From Caldilineaceae bacterium SB0661_bin_32 (GTDB lineage: Bacteria > Chloroflexota > Anaerolineae > Caldilineales > Caldilineaceae): DNA of 58,555 nucleotides. Location: the NCBI GenBank assembly GCA_009841235.1, contig VXMH01000007.1:1-58555 (forward strand). Direction: 5' to 3'. The translations under genes were made by a program, and so were the position numbers. Positions 26,934 through 36,483 of the stretch are shown here, one piece after another (position 1 is the stretch's first letter; each line of letters starts with the position of its first letter). A model generated the notes under the pieces. The model had not been told where the DNA came from and searched no databases. It saw only the letters and a program-made list of their open reading frames with translations.

Positions 26934-27995
26934 ATGACACCCCTGCAGCTCGGCATCATTGGTTGCGGGACGATCGGTGCCGCCCACGCCCACGCTGCCG
27001 CGGCCTCCGAACAGATCGACCTGGTTGCTGTCGCCGATGTGCAGCGGGCGCTGGCGGAGAAGATTGCCGCCGCCCGCACGGTGGAGACGGTCTACAACAG
27101 CGGCGCAGAGCTGCTGGCCGATGCGCGGGTAGAGGCCGTTGTCCTGGCGCTGCCAGCCTCTTTCCGCATCGAATTGGGGCTGCAGGCCCTGCAAGCCGGA
27201 AAGCATCTGCTGACGGAAAAGCCGGTGGCCCGCAGCGCCGGCGAGGTGCGCCAACTGATCTCCGTCCAGGGGGACCGGGTCGCGGCCTGCTGCTCCTCCC
27301 GCTTTCACTTTCTGGAATCGAACCAGACCGTTGCCGACTGGGTCGCACGGGGCGAGATGGGCGCGCTGCGCGTCCTCCGCTGCCGCGTCATCTTCCCGGC
27401 GGGTCCGGCGCCGGAGACGACACCGCCTGCCTGGCGGCTCAGCCGCGAACTGAACGGCGGCGGCATTCTCGTCAACTGGGGCTGCTACGATCTGGACTAT
27501 CTGCTGGGCATCAGCGGCTGGCAACTGCGCCCACAGACGGTTCTGGCGCAGAGCTGGCGCGTTCCCGCCACCTTCGCCGATGCGGTTGCGCCGGAATCCG
27601 ACGGGGAGACGCACATCGCCGGGCTGGTGCGCTGCGCCGGCGGCACCGTGCTCACCTATGAGCGCGGCGAGTACGCCGCGGCGCAGGCGGAGGCATCCTG
27701 GGAGGTGATCGGGGAGATCGGCTCGCTGCGCCTGCGGATGACGCCGGCGCCGGAGAAGGAGAATCTGCAGTTTGAGGCGACCCGCGCCGAGGGAACCATC
27801 TCCCGGACGTTGTGGTCGGGCAGCGATTCCTACAACGACATCCACCGCGGCCTGTTGGAGGACTTCGCAACCGCGGTCCGCACAGGCCGCCCACCCAAGA
27901 CGACGCTGGCGCAGGCCCTGCTGGTGCAACAGATCACTGATGCGATGTACAGGTCGGCGCAGACTGGGGAGGCGGTGGAGATATCTTCAATCTGA
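26934..27995 (+). CDS. Gfo/Idh/MocA family oxidoreductase
   Basis: 353-residue NAD(P)-dependent sugar or inositol dehydrogenase. The Rossmann motif is LGIIGCGTIGAAHAHA at the N-terminus; the catalytic-site Lys sits in the family motif LLTEKPVARSAGEV (about residue 93), and the C-terminal alpha/beta substrate domain follows, with NWGCYDLDYLLG in the place of the usual GxHxxD block. AAGGAG precedes the start by 9 nt. It is the first of three collinear genes (oxidoreductase, sugar isomerase/epimerase, enolase-superfamily enzyme) that look like a sugar or sugar-acid degradation set. The substrate is unknown. Confidence 0.92.
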   Translation: MTPLQLGIIGCGTIGAAHAHAAAASEQIDLVAVADVQRALAEKIAAARTVETVYNSGAELLADARVEAVVLALPASFRIELGLQALQAGKHLLTEKPVARSAGEVRQLISVQGDRVAACCSSRFHFLESNQTVADWVARGEMGALRVLRCRVIFPAGPAPETTPPAWRLSRELNGGGILVNWGCYDLDYLLGISGWQLRPQTVLAQSWRVPATFADAVAPESDGETHIAGLVRCAGGTVLTYERGEYAAAQAEASWEVIGEIGSLRLRMTPAPEKENLQFEATRAEGTISRTLWSGSDSYNDIHRGLLEDFATAVRTGRPPKTTLAQALLVQQITDAMYRSAQTGEAVEISSI

Positions 27996-28057
27996 TACGA
28001 CCACTCTTCCAAAATTCAACTCACAGAGAGAACACGACAAAATAGGAGTTTACAGCG

Positions 28058-28858
28058 ATGAACTATGCATTTATGAGCTTTTCCTGCCCGCAGGCCACCT
28101 TCACGGAGATGCTGGCGCTGGCCGCGCAATACGGCTACGACGGCGTCGAGCCCCGGGCTGCCGGCGGCAATAGCCACGGGGTAGAGCTGGAGGCGACGGC
28201 AGAACAGCGCGCCGCCTTCCGCGAACAGGCGGCTGACGCCGGCATCGCCATCTGCTGCCTGGCTGCGGGCAACCGTTTCGCCGACCCCGCAGACCGCGAC
28301 GCGGAGGTGGAAGAAACGCTTCAGTACATCGACCTGGCCGCAGATATCGGCGCGCCTGTGCTGCGCATCTTCGGCGGCCGGATCCCGGACGGTATCAGCC
28401 GGGAAGCGGCCATCAGCGGCGTGGCGGACGCACTCTCGCGCCTGGCGGGCCGTGCCGGCGACCGCGGCGTGGTCGTATGCATGGAAACGCACGATGACTG
28501 GTGCAACCCCGCCGACGTCGCCGCGGTGATGGAACGGGGCGAGCACCCGGCGATTGGCGTAAACTGGGATGCCGCGCATCCGGTGCGCACAGAGGGCTGG
28601 ACGCTGGCGGACTCCTATCGCACACTGCGGCGCTGGATCCGCCATGCCCATGTGCACGACCTGTTCCTGGACGCGAATCGGCCGGACTACACGGCTTTTG
28701 GCACGGGGGATATCGATCACAAAGAGGTGTTGGCACTGCTGCGCAGCGGCGGCTACGACGGTTATCTCAGCGGCGAATGGATCAACTGGGAGCCGCCGGA
28801 CATTCACCTGCCGCGCGAGATCGCGACACTGCGCGGCTACGAACGAGCGCTGGCGTGA
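28058..28858 (+). CDS. Sugar phosphate isomerase/epimerase, TIM barrel
   Basis: 266-residue protein of the xylose-isomerase-like AP_endonuc_2 family. The barrel begins with MNYAFMSFSCPQATFTEML and GYDGVEPR; metal ligands are expected at Glu in VCMETHDDW, Asp/His in INWDAAHP-like GVNWDAAHP, His in WIRHAHVHDL and Glu in YLSGEWINW, all visible. It starts 62 nt after the oxidoreductase, with AGGAG 10 nt upstream. Related proteins isomerise or epimerise keto-sugars or inosose; pairing with a Gfo/Idh enzyme is common in such pathways. Substrate not readable. Confidence 0.88.
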   Translation: MNYAFMSFSCPQATFTEMLALAAQYGYDGVEPRAAGGNSHGVELEATAEQRAAFREQAADAGIAICCLAAGNRFADPADRDAEVEETLQYIDLAADIGAPVLRIFGGRIPDGISREAAISGVADALSRLAGRAGDRGVVVCMETHDDWCNPADVAAVMERGEHPAIGVNWDAAHPVRTEGWTLADSYRTLRRWIRHAHVHDLFLDANRPDYTAFGTGDIDHKEVLALLRSGGYDGYLSGEWINWEPPDIHLPREIATLRGYERALA

Positions 28859-28942
28859 GAAGAAGAGGCCGGCCGCCGCGCCGGTCGCGTAAGCCTGCGA
28901 CGGTCACAAGTTAACCTTGCACAGACACCGAGGGAGCGAAAT

Positions 28943-30406
28943 ATGCCCATCCGCCTGCTCGACTTCGATCTCCATATCCTCAACATGCGCAACCGCATGC
29001 CCTTCCGCTACGGCATCGTCACCATGACCGCGCTGCCGCATCTCTTTTTGCAGGCGCGGATTGAGGTGGACGGCAGGCAGGCGGACGGGATCGCCGCCGA
29101 GGGCCTGGCGCCCAAATGGTTCACCAAAGTGCCCGATTCGTCGATGGCCCAGGATATCGCCGAGATGATCGACGTAATTCAGGCGGCCTGCCGCCACGCC
29201 CAGGAAGCCGGCGCGGCTGACACGGTCTTTGACCTGTGGCAGGCCATCTACAGTTCCCAGGAGGCATGGGCCGCAGATACGGACTACCCGCCGCTGCTGT
29301 GGTCGTTCGGCGTTTCGCTGGTGGAACGGGCGATCATCGATGGCTTCTGCCGGGCGACGGACACGACCTTCGCCCAGGCCGTGCGCGCAAACGGCCTGGG
29401 CATGCGTCTGCCCGAGCTGAGGCCGGAGCTGGCCGGGCATACGCCGGCGGACCTGCTCCCGGCAAAACCCCTTGAACGGGTTATCGTTCGGCATACGGTC
29501 GGTATGATCGATCCCCTCACCGATGACGAAGTCCTGCCCGAAGATCAGGTCGACGACGGATTGCCCGCATCGCTGGACGCTTCCATCCAGGCCTACGGCT
29601 TGACCCACTTCAAGATCAAAATCGGCGGCGACATCGACGCGGACAGGGCGCGGCTGCAACGCATCGCCGCGCTGCTGGACGAACGCAATGTCGATTACCG
29701 GCATACGCTCGACGGCAACGAGACCTACCACAACGTTGCCGATTTTCGCGCACTGTGGGAAGGCCTGAACGCCGACCCGGCCCTCCGCGGCTTCCTGCAG
29801 CGGCTGATTTTCGTCGAACAGCCCTTCCACCGCGATATCGCCCTGAGCCGGGAGGTAGGCGCGGCTCTGCTCGCCTGGCGCGAACGGCCGCCTATCATCA
29901 TCGACGAATCCGACGGCGAGCTTTCCAGCGCGCCCACAGCCCTCGAAAGCGGTTACGTGGGCACCAGCCACAAGAACTGCAAAGGCATCTTCAAGGGCAT
30001 CGCCAACACCTGCCTCATCCGCCATCGCCAGCGCCGGCAGCCGGACGCACTCCATATCATCAGCGCCGAGGACCTCTGCAACCTGGGGCCGGTAGCCCTG
30101 CTGGAGGACCTGGCCGTGCTGGCGACGCTGGGCATCGAACACGCCGAACGCAACGGCCATCACTACTTCGCCGGCCTGTCGATGCTGCCGGACAACGTGC
30201 AGGCGCAGATGCTGGCTGCGCACGGCGATCTCTACCGCCCGCACACGACCCCGGGCGGGCGCCGATTCCCGACACTGGCGGTAGAGAACGGCGCTGTTGA
30301 CGTGGGCAGCGTCACGGCCGCGCCCTTTGGCCCAAAAGCGGTTCTTGACCCATCGCAGTTTACGCCGGTGGCCGAATGGAAATACCAATCGCTGGGGCTG
30401 GACTGA
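28943..30406 (+). CDS. Enolase superfamily enzyme, MLE subgroup-like
   Basis: 487 residues. The order of active-site motifs fits the muconate-lactonizing/dipeptide-epimerase branch of the enolase superfamily: base pair of lysines in THFKIKIGG, metal ligands Asp in HTLDGNET, Glu in FVEQPFH and Asp in IIIDESDGE, and the opposite Lys in TSHKNCKGI. The chemistry is proton abstraction next to a carboxylate, so dehydration of a sugar acid or racemisation is likely. The protein is longer than usual family members (about 370-400 residues), with an extended N-terminal capping domain and a long tail from about residue 400. GGGAG precedes the ATG. Third gene of the catabolic set. Confidence 0.85.
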   Translation: MPIRLLDFDLHILNMRNRMPFRYGIVTMTALPHLFLQARIEVDGRQADGIAAEGLAPKWFTKVPDSSMAQDIAEMIDVIQAACRHAQEAGAADTVFDLWQAIYSSQEAWAADTDYPPLLWSFGVSLVERAIIDGFCRATDTTFAQAVRANGLGMRLPELRPELAGHTPADLLPAKPLERVIVRHTVGMIDPLTDDEVLPEDQVDDGLPASLDASIQAYGLTHFKIKIGGDIDADRARLQRIAALLDERNVDYRHTLDGNETYHNVADFRALWEGLNADPALRGFLQRLIFVEQPFHRDIALSREVGAALLAWRERPPIIIDESDGELSSAPTALESGYVGTSHKNCKGIFKGIANTCLIRHRQRRQPDALHIISAEDLCNLGPVALLEDLAVLATLGIEHAERNGHHYFAGLSMLPDNVQAQMLAAHGDLYRPHTTPGGRRFPTLAVENGAVDVGSVTAAPFGPKAVLDPSQFTPVAEWKYQSLGLD

Positions 30407-30610
30407 ACGCATGACAGGCAGCGGCGCGGCCGGTGGGACAACCTGAGCCGGTAACGAATACGAAGCGGCAGAAGCGCAACTTTAGGGCGGCTGCCGTGTT
30501 TTCTCTTGTAGAACGGCATTAGAATTTCGTCCTGCCTCCTTCCGCATGCCAGACTGTTCCTCCGTTCCTGCGCCGGAAGGGACATAAGCAGGGGAACGCG
30601 CTCCCATACA

Positions 30611-31999
30611 ATGGATTCCACGACACCGCCTTCCACAGCGGAAGAAACTGAATCCCAGGAAGCAAGCATCGTACTGGCGCCGAACACCGCGTGGGATACT
30701 GCGACCAAGAGGACGGTCCTGATCGTGCTGCTCGTCGTCGGCGCGCTCATCTTCTGGATCAGCCGCCCCGTCCTGCCGATTCTGATCATGGCGGGACTTG
30801 TCTCCTACTTCCTGATCCCGATTGTCGATCTGTGCGAACGGGTGCGCATTCCCCGCAGCGTGAGCACGATCGTCCTGTACCTGCTCTTTCTGGTTCTGTT
30901 GATCCTGGCCCCCGTTCTGCTTGTGCCGGTTCTGCTGTCCCAGCTCAGGGCGCTCTATTTTGATGTGCCGGCAGCGGCGCGAACCTTTCTTCTCTTTCTG
31001 CAGGAGTCGGTCGCAGACCTGCCAACCAGCGGGACCATCCTCGGTCTTGATGTCACGTTTGAAGGGGTGGTGGGCCAGATCCAACAGACGCTGGCCGACG
31101 AGATTGCGGTGGAACGGTTCCTGCCCGGCGCGCAGCAGATTCTGGATTACGTCAATCAGCTTCTGAGTACGGCGACGAACGTGGTGAGCAGCACCGCGAC
31201 CATCGGCTTGACGGTGGTTGGCAGCATCGTCAATATCGTCGTGTTCCTGCTGCTTCTCTTCTTCATCAGCCTGTACTTGACCAAAGACGCGCCCCGCATC
31301 CAGCGCTATGTGGAAGGGCTGTTCCCGGTTGAGTACTATTCGGAAGGCGTGGAGCTGATGCGCCGGCTGCGCAACATCTGGAACGCCTTCTTCCGCGGGC
31401 AGCTCATCCTCTCGCTATCGATCGGCGTGGCGACCTACTTCTCGCTGAGCCTGATGGGAATGCGGGGCGCGCTGATTCTGGCGATTCTGGCCGGCGCGCT
31501 CGAAATCCTGCCCAATATCGGCCCGATTCTGGCGATGATCCCGGCCGTGATCATCGCCTTGGCGCAGGGGAGCTCCACGCTCGAACTGAGCAACCTGAAC
31601 TTCGCTCTCCTGGTAATCGGTGTCTACTTCATCATTCAGCAGCTGGAGCATCAGCTTCTCGTGCCGCGTGTGATCGGCACGAGCGTTCATCTGCATCCGG
31701 TCGTGGTGGTCTGCGGCGTCGTCGTGGGGGCAAGCGTGGGGGGGATACTGGGCGCGTTTCTGGCCGCGCCGGTCATCGCCAGCCTGCGGCTGCTCGGCAG
31801 CTATACCCACGCCAAACTGCTCAACTACCCACCCTTCAGCGACCGCCGTCCGGTCGCGGAGGGTCAACACGCCGGCGTCTACCGCAGGGTCGTGGTTTCG
31901 GAGGCAGAGGAGCCCGCTGCACTCCATGATATGGATTTGGAAGAGGACGCGCACGCGCCGCCCGCTTCCCAGACCGCCAACTCACCCGCAGGCGATTAA
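30611..31999 (+). CDS. AI-2E family transporter (PerM/TqsA-like)
   Basis: 462-residue integral membrane protein. Around eight hydrophobic helices are visible; the two N-terminal ones (TVLIVLLVVGALIFWISRPV) are followed by a long extramembrane loop and the family core VFLLLLFFISLYLTKDAPR, then the GALEILPNIGPILAMIPAV block and the end motif VHLHPVVVVCGVVVGASVGG. Members export the autoinducer AI-2 or move sodium in antiport, so the family name does not prove quorum sensing here. A 60-residue hydrophilic, acidic tail follows the last helix. Gene stands alone, convergent with tsaD. Confidence 0.9.
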   Translation: MDSTTPPSTAEETESQEASIVLAPNTAWDTATKRTVLIVLLVVGALIFWISRPVLPILIMAGLVSYFLIPIVDLCERVRIPRSVSTIVLYLLFLVLLILAPVLLVPVLLSQLRALYFDVPAAARTFLLFLQESVADLPTSGTILGLDVTFEGVVGQIQQTLADEIAVERFLPGAQQILDYVNQLLSTATNVVSSTATIGLTVVGSIVNIVVFLLLLFFISLYLTKDAPRIQRYVEGLFPVEYYSEGVELMRRLRNIWNAFFRGQLILSLSIGVATYFSLSLMGMRGALILAILAGALEILPNIGPILAMIPAVIIALAQGSSTLELSNLNFALLVIGVYFIIQQLEHQLLVPRVIGTSVHLHPVVVVCGVVVGASVGGILGAFLAAPVIASLRLLGSYTHAKLLNYPPFSDRRPVAEGQHAGVYRRVVVSEAEEPAALHDMDLEEDAHAPPASQTANSPAGD

Positions 32000-32036
32000 C
32001 CGCAGCACGGGCGCGGCGCCTGCGCTCCCAGGTCGT

Positions 32037-33341
32037 TCACCACTGCATCGAATCCACCAAAGGCAAACTTGCATATACGTCGAGGGCGAGGAAGTCGCGC
32101 GCCGAGGGCTCGCTTGGCTGGTCGCGGGGAGTCGAACGTGCGACCGCTTCCGCATCCTGCCGATGCCCGCGGCCCGTAGGAGAGGGTTGGCGGGCCGGAC
32201 CATAAAACTGCCTGTAATAGGCCGCGGCGCCGATCATGGCTGCATTGTCCGTACACAGAAAAAGAGGCGGACAGTGAAGGGGCAGACCGATTTGGGCAAA
32301 ATGCTGCTCAGCCGACCGGCGCAGCAGCCCGTTCGCGCTGACTCCGCCGCAGATACAGACCTGCTTCACGCCAAACTCGGCGGCGGCGTCCGCGGTTTTG
32401 CCCACCAGCACATCCACCACCGCCATCTGAAAAGCGGCGGCAATATCGGCCGCGCTCTGCGGCTGGCGCGCCTCCGTTCCCTCCCGTTCGAGCTGCCGCA
32501 TCAGATTGAGAACGGCGGTCTTCAGTCCGGAAAAGCTGAAATTGAAGCGGTGCTCGCCGCGGACCGGCAAGACGGTGGGCAGGGAAGACGCCTTCGCGTC
32601 CGGTTGGCGTTCTGTCCGTCGGCCCGGCCGCATGAGCGGGCGGGGGAGATGGAAACGGCCGGCATCCCCGCTTTCCGCAGCCGCCTGAATCGCCGGGCCG
32701 CCCGGATAGCCCAGCTCCAGGAGGCGCGCCACCTTGTCGAACGCCTCCCCGGCGGCATCGTCGAGAGTCGCGCCCAAGAGGCGGTAGCGGCAGTGCCCCT
32801 CCATCAGCACAAGCTCCGTATGACCGCCGGAAACGATCAGAATCAGCGCCGGGAACTGATCAGATGCGCTGCCGCTTCGTTGTGTGCGCCCGTTGCCGTC
32901 CTCAGAGGCTGAATATTCGGCATCGGGCGAACGATCCGGATACAGCCAGTTGCTGTAGATGTGCCCTTCCAGATGATTCACCGGAATCAGCGGCAGACCG
33001 CTGGCGAAGGCCAGCCCTTTCGCCAGATTGACGCCGACAAGAAGACTGCCGGCCAGGCCGGGTCCGTGGGTGACGGCGATGGCGTCCAGCTCGCGCACAT
33101 GCGCGACCGAGGCATCCGCCAGAGCGTCCTCGACGACAGTCTGAATTGCGAGAACGTGCTGGCGGCTGGCGACCTCCGGGTAGACGCCGCCGAAACGCCG
33201 GTGGATCTCGATCTGGCTGGCAACCCGGTTGCTGAAGATATGGCGGCCGTCCGCCACAACTGCGGCCGCGGTCTCATCGCAGCTGGTTTCGATCGCGAGG
33301 ATACGGTATGCCGGCGAGCCGCCTGCGTTCGTCAAGCTCAT
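32037..33341 (-). CDS. tsaD: tRNA threonylcarbamoyladenosine synthesis protein TsaD
   Basis: 434-residue TsaD, which transfers threonylcarbamoyl to A37 of ANN-decoding tRNAs with TsaB and TsaE. The metal motif is HLEGH (about residue 124), with [16 protein letters not shown] at the N-terminus, VSGGHTEL, and the C-terminal [13 protein letters not shown] and [14 protein letters not shown]. Normal length is about 340; here three hydrophilic insertions add the rest: near 140-158, near 250-275 (before [10 protein letters not shown]), and near 390-415 before the last strand. The third reads SPTGRGHRQ, the look of a translated palindromic repeat. The start overlaps the stop of the upstream gene as ATGA, so translation is coupled. 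Core motifs are intact, so the protein is likely active. Confidence 0.94.
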   Translation of the reverse strand: MSLTNAGGSPAYRILAIETSCDETAAAVVADGRHIFSNRVASQIEIHRRFGGVYPEVASRQHVLAIQTVVEDALADASVAHVRELDAIAVTHGPGLAGSLLVGVNLAKGLAFASGLPLIPVNHLEGHIYSNWLYPDRSPDAEYSASEDGNGRTQRSGSASDQFPALILIVSGGHTELVLMEGHCRYRLLGATLDDAAGEAFDKVARLLELGYPGGPAIQAAAESGDAGRFHLPRPLMRPGRRTERQPDAKASSLPTVLPVRGEHRFNFSFSGLKTAVLNLMRQLEREGTEARQPQSAADIAAAFQMAVVDVLVGKTADAAAEFGVKQVCICGGVSANGLLRRSAEQHFAQIGLPLHCPPLFLCTDNAAMIGAAAYYRQFYGPARQPSPTGRGHRQDAEAVARSTPRDQPSEPSARDFLALDVYASLPLVDSMQW

Positions 33342-34423
33342 TTGTCTTCGCTCAAGGTGGACGGACGCGCTGCCCAGAGCAAGACGAGCAGGCCGATGAT
33401 GGCCAGCCCAATCAGCGCCACCAGTTTGTAGAGGCGATCATCCAGCAATAGGGTCAGGCCGCCAAAAAGTGCGCAGAAGGCCCAATAGCCAATCACGATA
33501 GTGTGTTCGGCCAGGCCTTTGTCGCGCAGACGCAGGTGCAGGTGATCGCGCCCGCCCTGCCCCACCGAGACGCCCCGCCGCAGGCGGCTGTAGATCAGCC
33601 ATACCACGTCCAGAATCGGCAGACCGAGAATCAGCAGAACGGTGGCAAGCCTGGCCCCGCCGATGATCCCCAATGCGGCCAGGGCAAATCCGAGAAAATA
33701 GCTGCCGCTGCTGCCCATGAAGACCCGCGCCGGCGCAAAGTTGAAGACCAGAAACCCCAATCCGACGCCGAGCAGCGCCACAGGCAGCACCGCCACGCTC
33801 AGCTGGGGCGGCTGGGTGACGAAGATCATGTGGATGCTCAGAATGGCGCAGAAAATGACGGTGACACCGGCAACCAGTCCGTTCAACCCGTCAAGGAAAT
33901 TGACGGTATTCATCATCCCCATGAACCAGAACAGCGTTAACGGGCCGACCACCCACCAGGGGAAGCCATCCGGCCCGAAGAGAAAGCCGCTTGCGAACGG
34001 ATTGTTGACGTGCTTGATGAAGATCAGACCGGCGATGGCGATCAGGCCGGCGGCAACCTGAATTGCGAATTGGGGGCGCCAGGAGAACTCATAGCGGTCA
34101 TCGAGAAAGCCGGCGAGCGCGCAGAAGGCGCCGCCGATCACAAGTGCAATAAAACGGCGGCTCTCCTTGGGGTCGTTCTGGGGCGGCAGCCAGGAAGCGT
34201 CAAGCAGGGGCAGCGCCCCGGCCATGAGCAGAAGAAGAGCGAACACGATCAGGGTAAAGGCGGCGAAGATGGCCAGCCCGCCGGTGCGCGGCACAACCCC
34301 CGCGTGTTTGCGGCGCTCGCCAGGACGGTCCACCAGGCCGAGCCGGTGGCCGAGCCGCACGGAGACCGGCGTAAGAATGAGGGCAAGAATCAGGGCGGCG
34401 AGCAGAATCGAGAGGTAGAACAC
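33338..34423 (-). CDS. Undecaprenyl-phosphate sugar-1-phosphate transferase (WecA/TagO type)
   Basis: 361-residue membrane enzyme of glycosyltransferase family 4 that starts lipid-linked polysaccharide synthesis by moving a HexNAc-1-phosphate to undecaprenyl phosphate. Motifs: [20 protein letters not shown] near the N-terminus, the catalytic Asp pair in [12 protein letters not shown], and the loop [22 protein letters not shown] with the family's FMGDxGS motif changed to FMGSSGS. About ten helices. The start is GTG. It belongs to a minus-strand unit with asnS upstream and tsaD downstream (4-nt overlap). The Asp-to-Ser change in the MGDxGS motif is unusual and could affect metal or nucleotide binding. 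Confidence 0.9.
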   Translation of the reverse strand: MFYLSILLAALILALILTPVSVRLGHRLGLVDRPGERRKHAGVVPRTGGLAIFAAFTLIVFALLLLMAGALPLLDASWLPPQNDPKESRRFIALVIGGAFCALAGFLDDRYEFSWRPQFAIQVAAGLIAIAGLIFIKHVNNPFASGFLFGPDGFPWWVVGPLTLFWFMGMMNTVNFLDGLNGLVAGVTVIFCAILSIHMIFVTQPPQLSVAVLPVALLGVGLGFLVFNFAPARVFMGSSGSYFLGFALAALGIIGGARLATVLLILGLPILDVVWLIYSRLRRGVSVGQGGRDHLHLRLRDKGLAEHTIVIGYWAFCALFGGLTLLLDDRLYKLVALIGLAIIGLLVLLWAARPSTLSEDK

Positions 34424-34465
34424 GGTCGTGACCGGATAAAGCCGGGAAGCGGGCGCTCCCCGGGC

Positions 34466-35809
34466 TTAAGGGCGCATCGAGCCAAGCGTGCGGGGGAAGG
34501 CGATCGCCTCCCGCAGATGCGTCAGGCCGCAGATCCAGGCGACGGTCCGCTCCAGGCCCAGACCGAAACCGCTATGCACGACGCTGCCATAGCGGCGCAG
34601 GTCGACATACCAGTCAAACGCGGCCATCGGCAGTTCGTGCTCCTCGATGCCGGCAACCAGCTTGTCGACGTCGGCCATACGCTCACTGCCGCCGGTGATC
34701 TCGCCATACCCTTCCGGCGCCAGCAGATCGACGCTGCGGCAGACCTCCGGCCGGTCCGGTTCCGGTTCCATGTAGAACGCCTTCACCTGTGTCGGATAGT
34801 GATGGACAAAGACCGGCTTGTCGAACTGGGCGGCAATATAGGTCTCGTGCGGGCTGCCGAAATCATCGCCCCACTTGATATGGGGCACTTTGTCCTCATA
34901 CCCTGGCACCAGTTCGCCGGCCGCGGCGGCGCGGTTGACCATGTCCACGGCCTCGTCGTAATGGATGCGCGGAAAACTGGGCGTCACCCGTTCCAGGGCC
35001 GAGGTGTCCCGTTCCAGCAGCCTCAGCTCTTCGACATTTTCCTCCAGGCAGCGCTGGACGATGTGGCTGACGAACTGCTCCTCGATCTCCATCAGCCCGT
35101 TCAGGTCGCAGAAGGCGATCTCGGGCTCTACCATCCAAAACTCTTGCAGATGGCGGCGCGTCTTGCTCTTTTCGGCGCGAAAAGTCGGCCCGAAGCAGTA
35201 GACTTTGCCAAAGGCCATGATCGTGGCTTCACTGTAGAGCTGGCCGGTCTGGGCCAGATAGGCCGGCTCACCGTGGAAATCGATCTCGAAGAGGGTCGTT
35301 GTGCCTTCGGCCGCGTTGGGAGTGAGGATCGGCGTGTCCACGTTGAGGTAGCCGTTGCCGTCCAGCCAGCTGCGGATGGCGCCAATGACGGTCGCCCGGA
35401 CCCGCAATACCGCCCACTGCCGGCTGGAGCGAATCCAGAGATGGCGATTTTCCATGAGAAACTCCACGCCATGCTCTTTCGGCTGGATCGGGTACTCATC
35501 AGCGAGCTGCACCACTTCCAGGGCGGTCACGTCCAGCTCATAGCCGCCGGGAATGCCCGGCGCGCGCGTGTCCTCTTTGACAGTGCCGGTAACCCGCAGG
35601 CTGCTCTCCTGGGTGAGTGCGCGCGCGAGTTCAAACGCCTCCGCGCTGACATTTCCTTTGAACACAACCGCCTGGCAGATTCCCCCGCCATCGCGCACCT
35701 GCAGGAATTGGAGCCGGCCTTTGCCCGTCTTGGTATAGAGCCAGCCCTCCAGGGTGACTGCCTCGCCCACATGCGCGGACATCTGCCGAATCGTGATTAC
35801 CTTGTCCAC
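34466..35809 (-). CDS. asnS: Asparaginyl-tRNA synthetase
   Basis: 447-residue class IIb aminoacyl-tRNA synthetase. An N-terminal OB fold for anticodon binding ([20 protein letters not shown]) precedes the catalytic core with motif 2 ([19 protein letters not shown]) and motif 3 ([15 protein letters not shown]). Length and the closing [16 protein letters not shown] match bacterial AsnS rather than AspS. The start is GTG with GAGGA 7 nt upstream. It lies between the Arg-rich protein and the wecA-type gene in the same direction. With direct Asn charging present, GatCAB is needed mainly for Gln-tRNA. Confidence 0.96.
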   Translation of the reverse strand: MDKVITIRQMSAHVGEAVTLEGWLYTKTGKGRLQFLQVRDGGGICQAVVFKGNVSAEAFELARALTQESSLRVTGTVKEDTRAPGIPGGYELDVTALEVVQLADEYPIQPKEHGVEFLMENRHLWIRSSRQWAVLRVRATVIGAIRSWLDGNGYLNVDTPILTPNAAEGTTTLFEIDFHGEPAYLAQTGQLYSEATIMAFGKVYCFGPTFRAEKSKTRRHLQEFWMVEPEIAFCDLNGLMEIEEQFVSHIVQRCLEENVEELRLLERDTSALERVTPSFPRIHYDEAVDMVNRAAAAGELVPGYEDKVPHIKWGDDFGSPHETYIAAQFDKPVFVHHYPTQVKAFYMEPEPDRPEVCRSVDLLAPEGYGEITGGSERMADVDKLVAGIEEHELPMAAFDWYVDLRRYGSVVHSGFGLGLERTVAWICGLTHLREAIAFPRTLGSMRP

Positions 35810-35842
35810 AAATCGGTCCTCTGCAGTGATGGGAAGGCGGCC

Positions 35843-36451
35843 CTATTCACGAGGGGAAAGGTCGTCATTTGCGGTGCTCTCATCCCCTGTTTCCTGGGCG
35901 AAGTCGAGCTCGCCCTCCTGGACCCCGCCGTCATCGGCTGAGTCCGCGTCAGGCCTGTTTGCCTCCCCATCTCCATTGTCCACAGTTGTCGAGTCGGTGG
36001 GCAGGCCAAACCACGCATCCAGCTGCTGCCCGATACTTTCCAGAAGATACTCCATGCCGACCGGCTGGCTGGCAACGGTGGCGCCGGAAAGATTCAGCGA
36101 GTGATCGGCCTGGAACTCCCCGCCGGCCCCCTCTCTGTAGGTGGGGCGGATAACATGGGTGTAGATATACACCTCGCCTTTTGGCTGACTCTTCTCCTCG
36201 GCAGGCTGCGCCTGACCTGCTCTCGCACGCGCCGCGCTGCCGCGCCGCCGGGGAGAGCGGCGCCGGTTCTCGCTGCGGCGGCGATTCTGGCCTTTAGGAC
36301 GAGTTCGCTGCTCTGGCCGGGCGTCATCGCTGTCCGTCCTATGCTCGGCAGCGAGAGAAGCGTCCTGGCCACCCTTCCGCCGGCGGCGGAAGTAGCGCCG
36401 CTTTCTGGACCTTCCTCTGTCCTGTTTATCGGGTGGTTCGGTCGCTGCCAT
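35843..36451 (-). CDS. Arg-rich/acidic two-part protein of unknown function
   Basis: 202 residues, not recognised. The first 85 residues are strongly basic (RSRKRRYFRRRRKGG, RRRSENRRRSPRRRGSAARAR) and suggest nucleic-acid or ribosome binding. A short ordered core follows (GEVYIYTHVIRPTYREG to LESIGQQLDAWFGL, about residues 95-155), with strands and an amphipathic helix, and the tail is acidic and low in complexity. It sits between a LysM protein and asnS in one likely operon, so a link to translation is possible. No signal peptide. Real coding is supported by the tight operon spacing (33-34 nt to both neighbours). Confidence 0.7.
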   Translation of the reverse strand: MAATEPPDKQDRGRSRKRRYFRRRRKGGQDASLAAEHRTDSDDARPEQRTRPKGQNRRRSENRRRSPRRRGSAARARAGQAQPAEEKSQPKGEVYIYTHVIRPTYREGAGGEFQADHSLNLSGATVASQPVGMEYLLESIGQQLDAWFGLPTDSTTVDNGDGEANRPDADSADDGGVQEGELDFAQETGDESTANDDLSPRE

Positions 36452-36483
36452 GGAAAGCTATTTCCTTTCGCAAAAGCCTGTGG

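Noticed and set aside
25630..26940. A full 436-residue methyltransferase on the minus strand
   Set aside because: Only the first part is a methyltransferase; past residue 121 the frame is antisense of the 25129 gene. Kept as a pseudogene instead.
30497..30525. Promoter before the AI-2E transporter
   Set aside because: TAGAAT at 30520-30525 is a fair -10, but no -35 or extended element goes with it.
30611..31999. Quorum-sensing exporter
   Set aside because: The AI-2E family name covers transporters with other substrates; no luxS or other signalling gene is in the window.
32096..32170. tRNA-like GGGGAGTCGAAC segment
   Set aside because: It resembles a tRNA T-arm by chance, has no acceptor or anticodon stem, and lies inside the tsaD coding sequence.
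34010..35941. Long open frame antisense to asnS and the wecA-type gene (643 codons)
   Set aside because: Low-complexity Arg/Gln/Gly-rich shadow with no motif; both real genes are certain.
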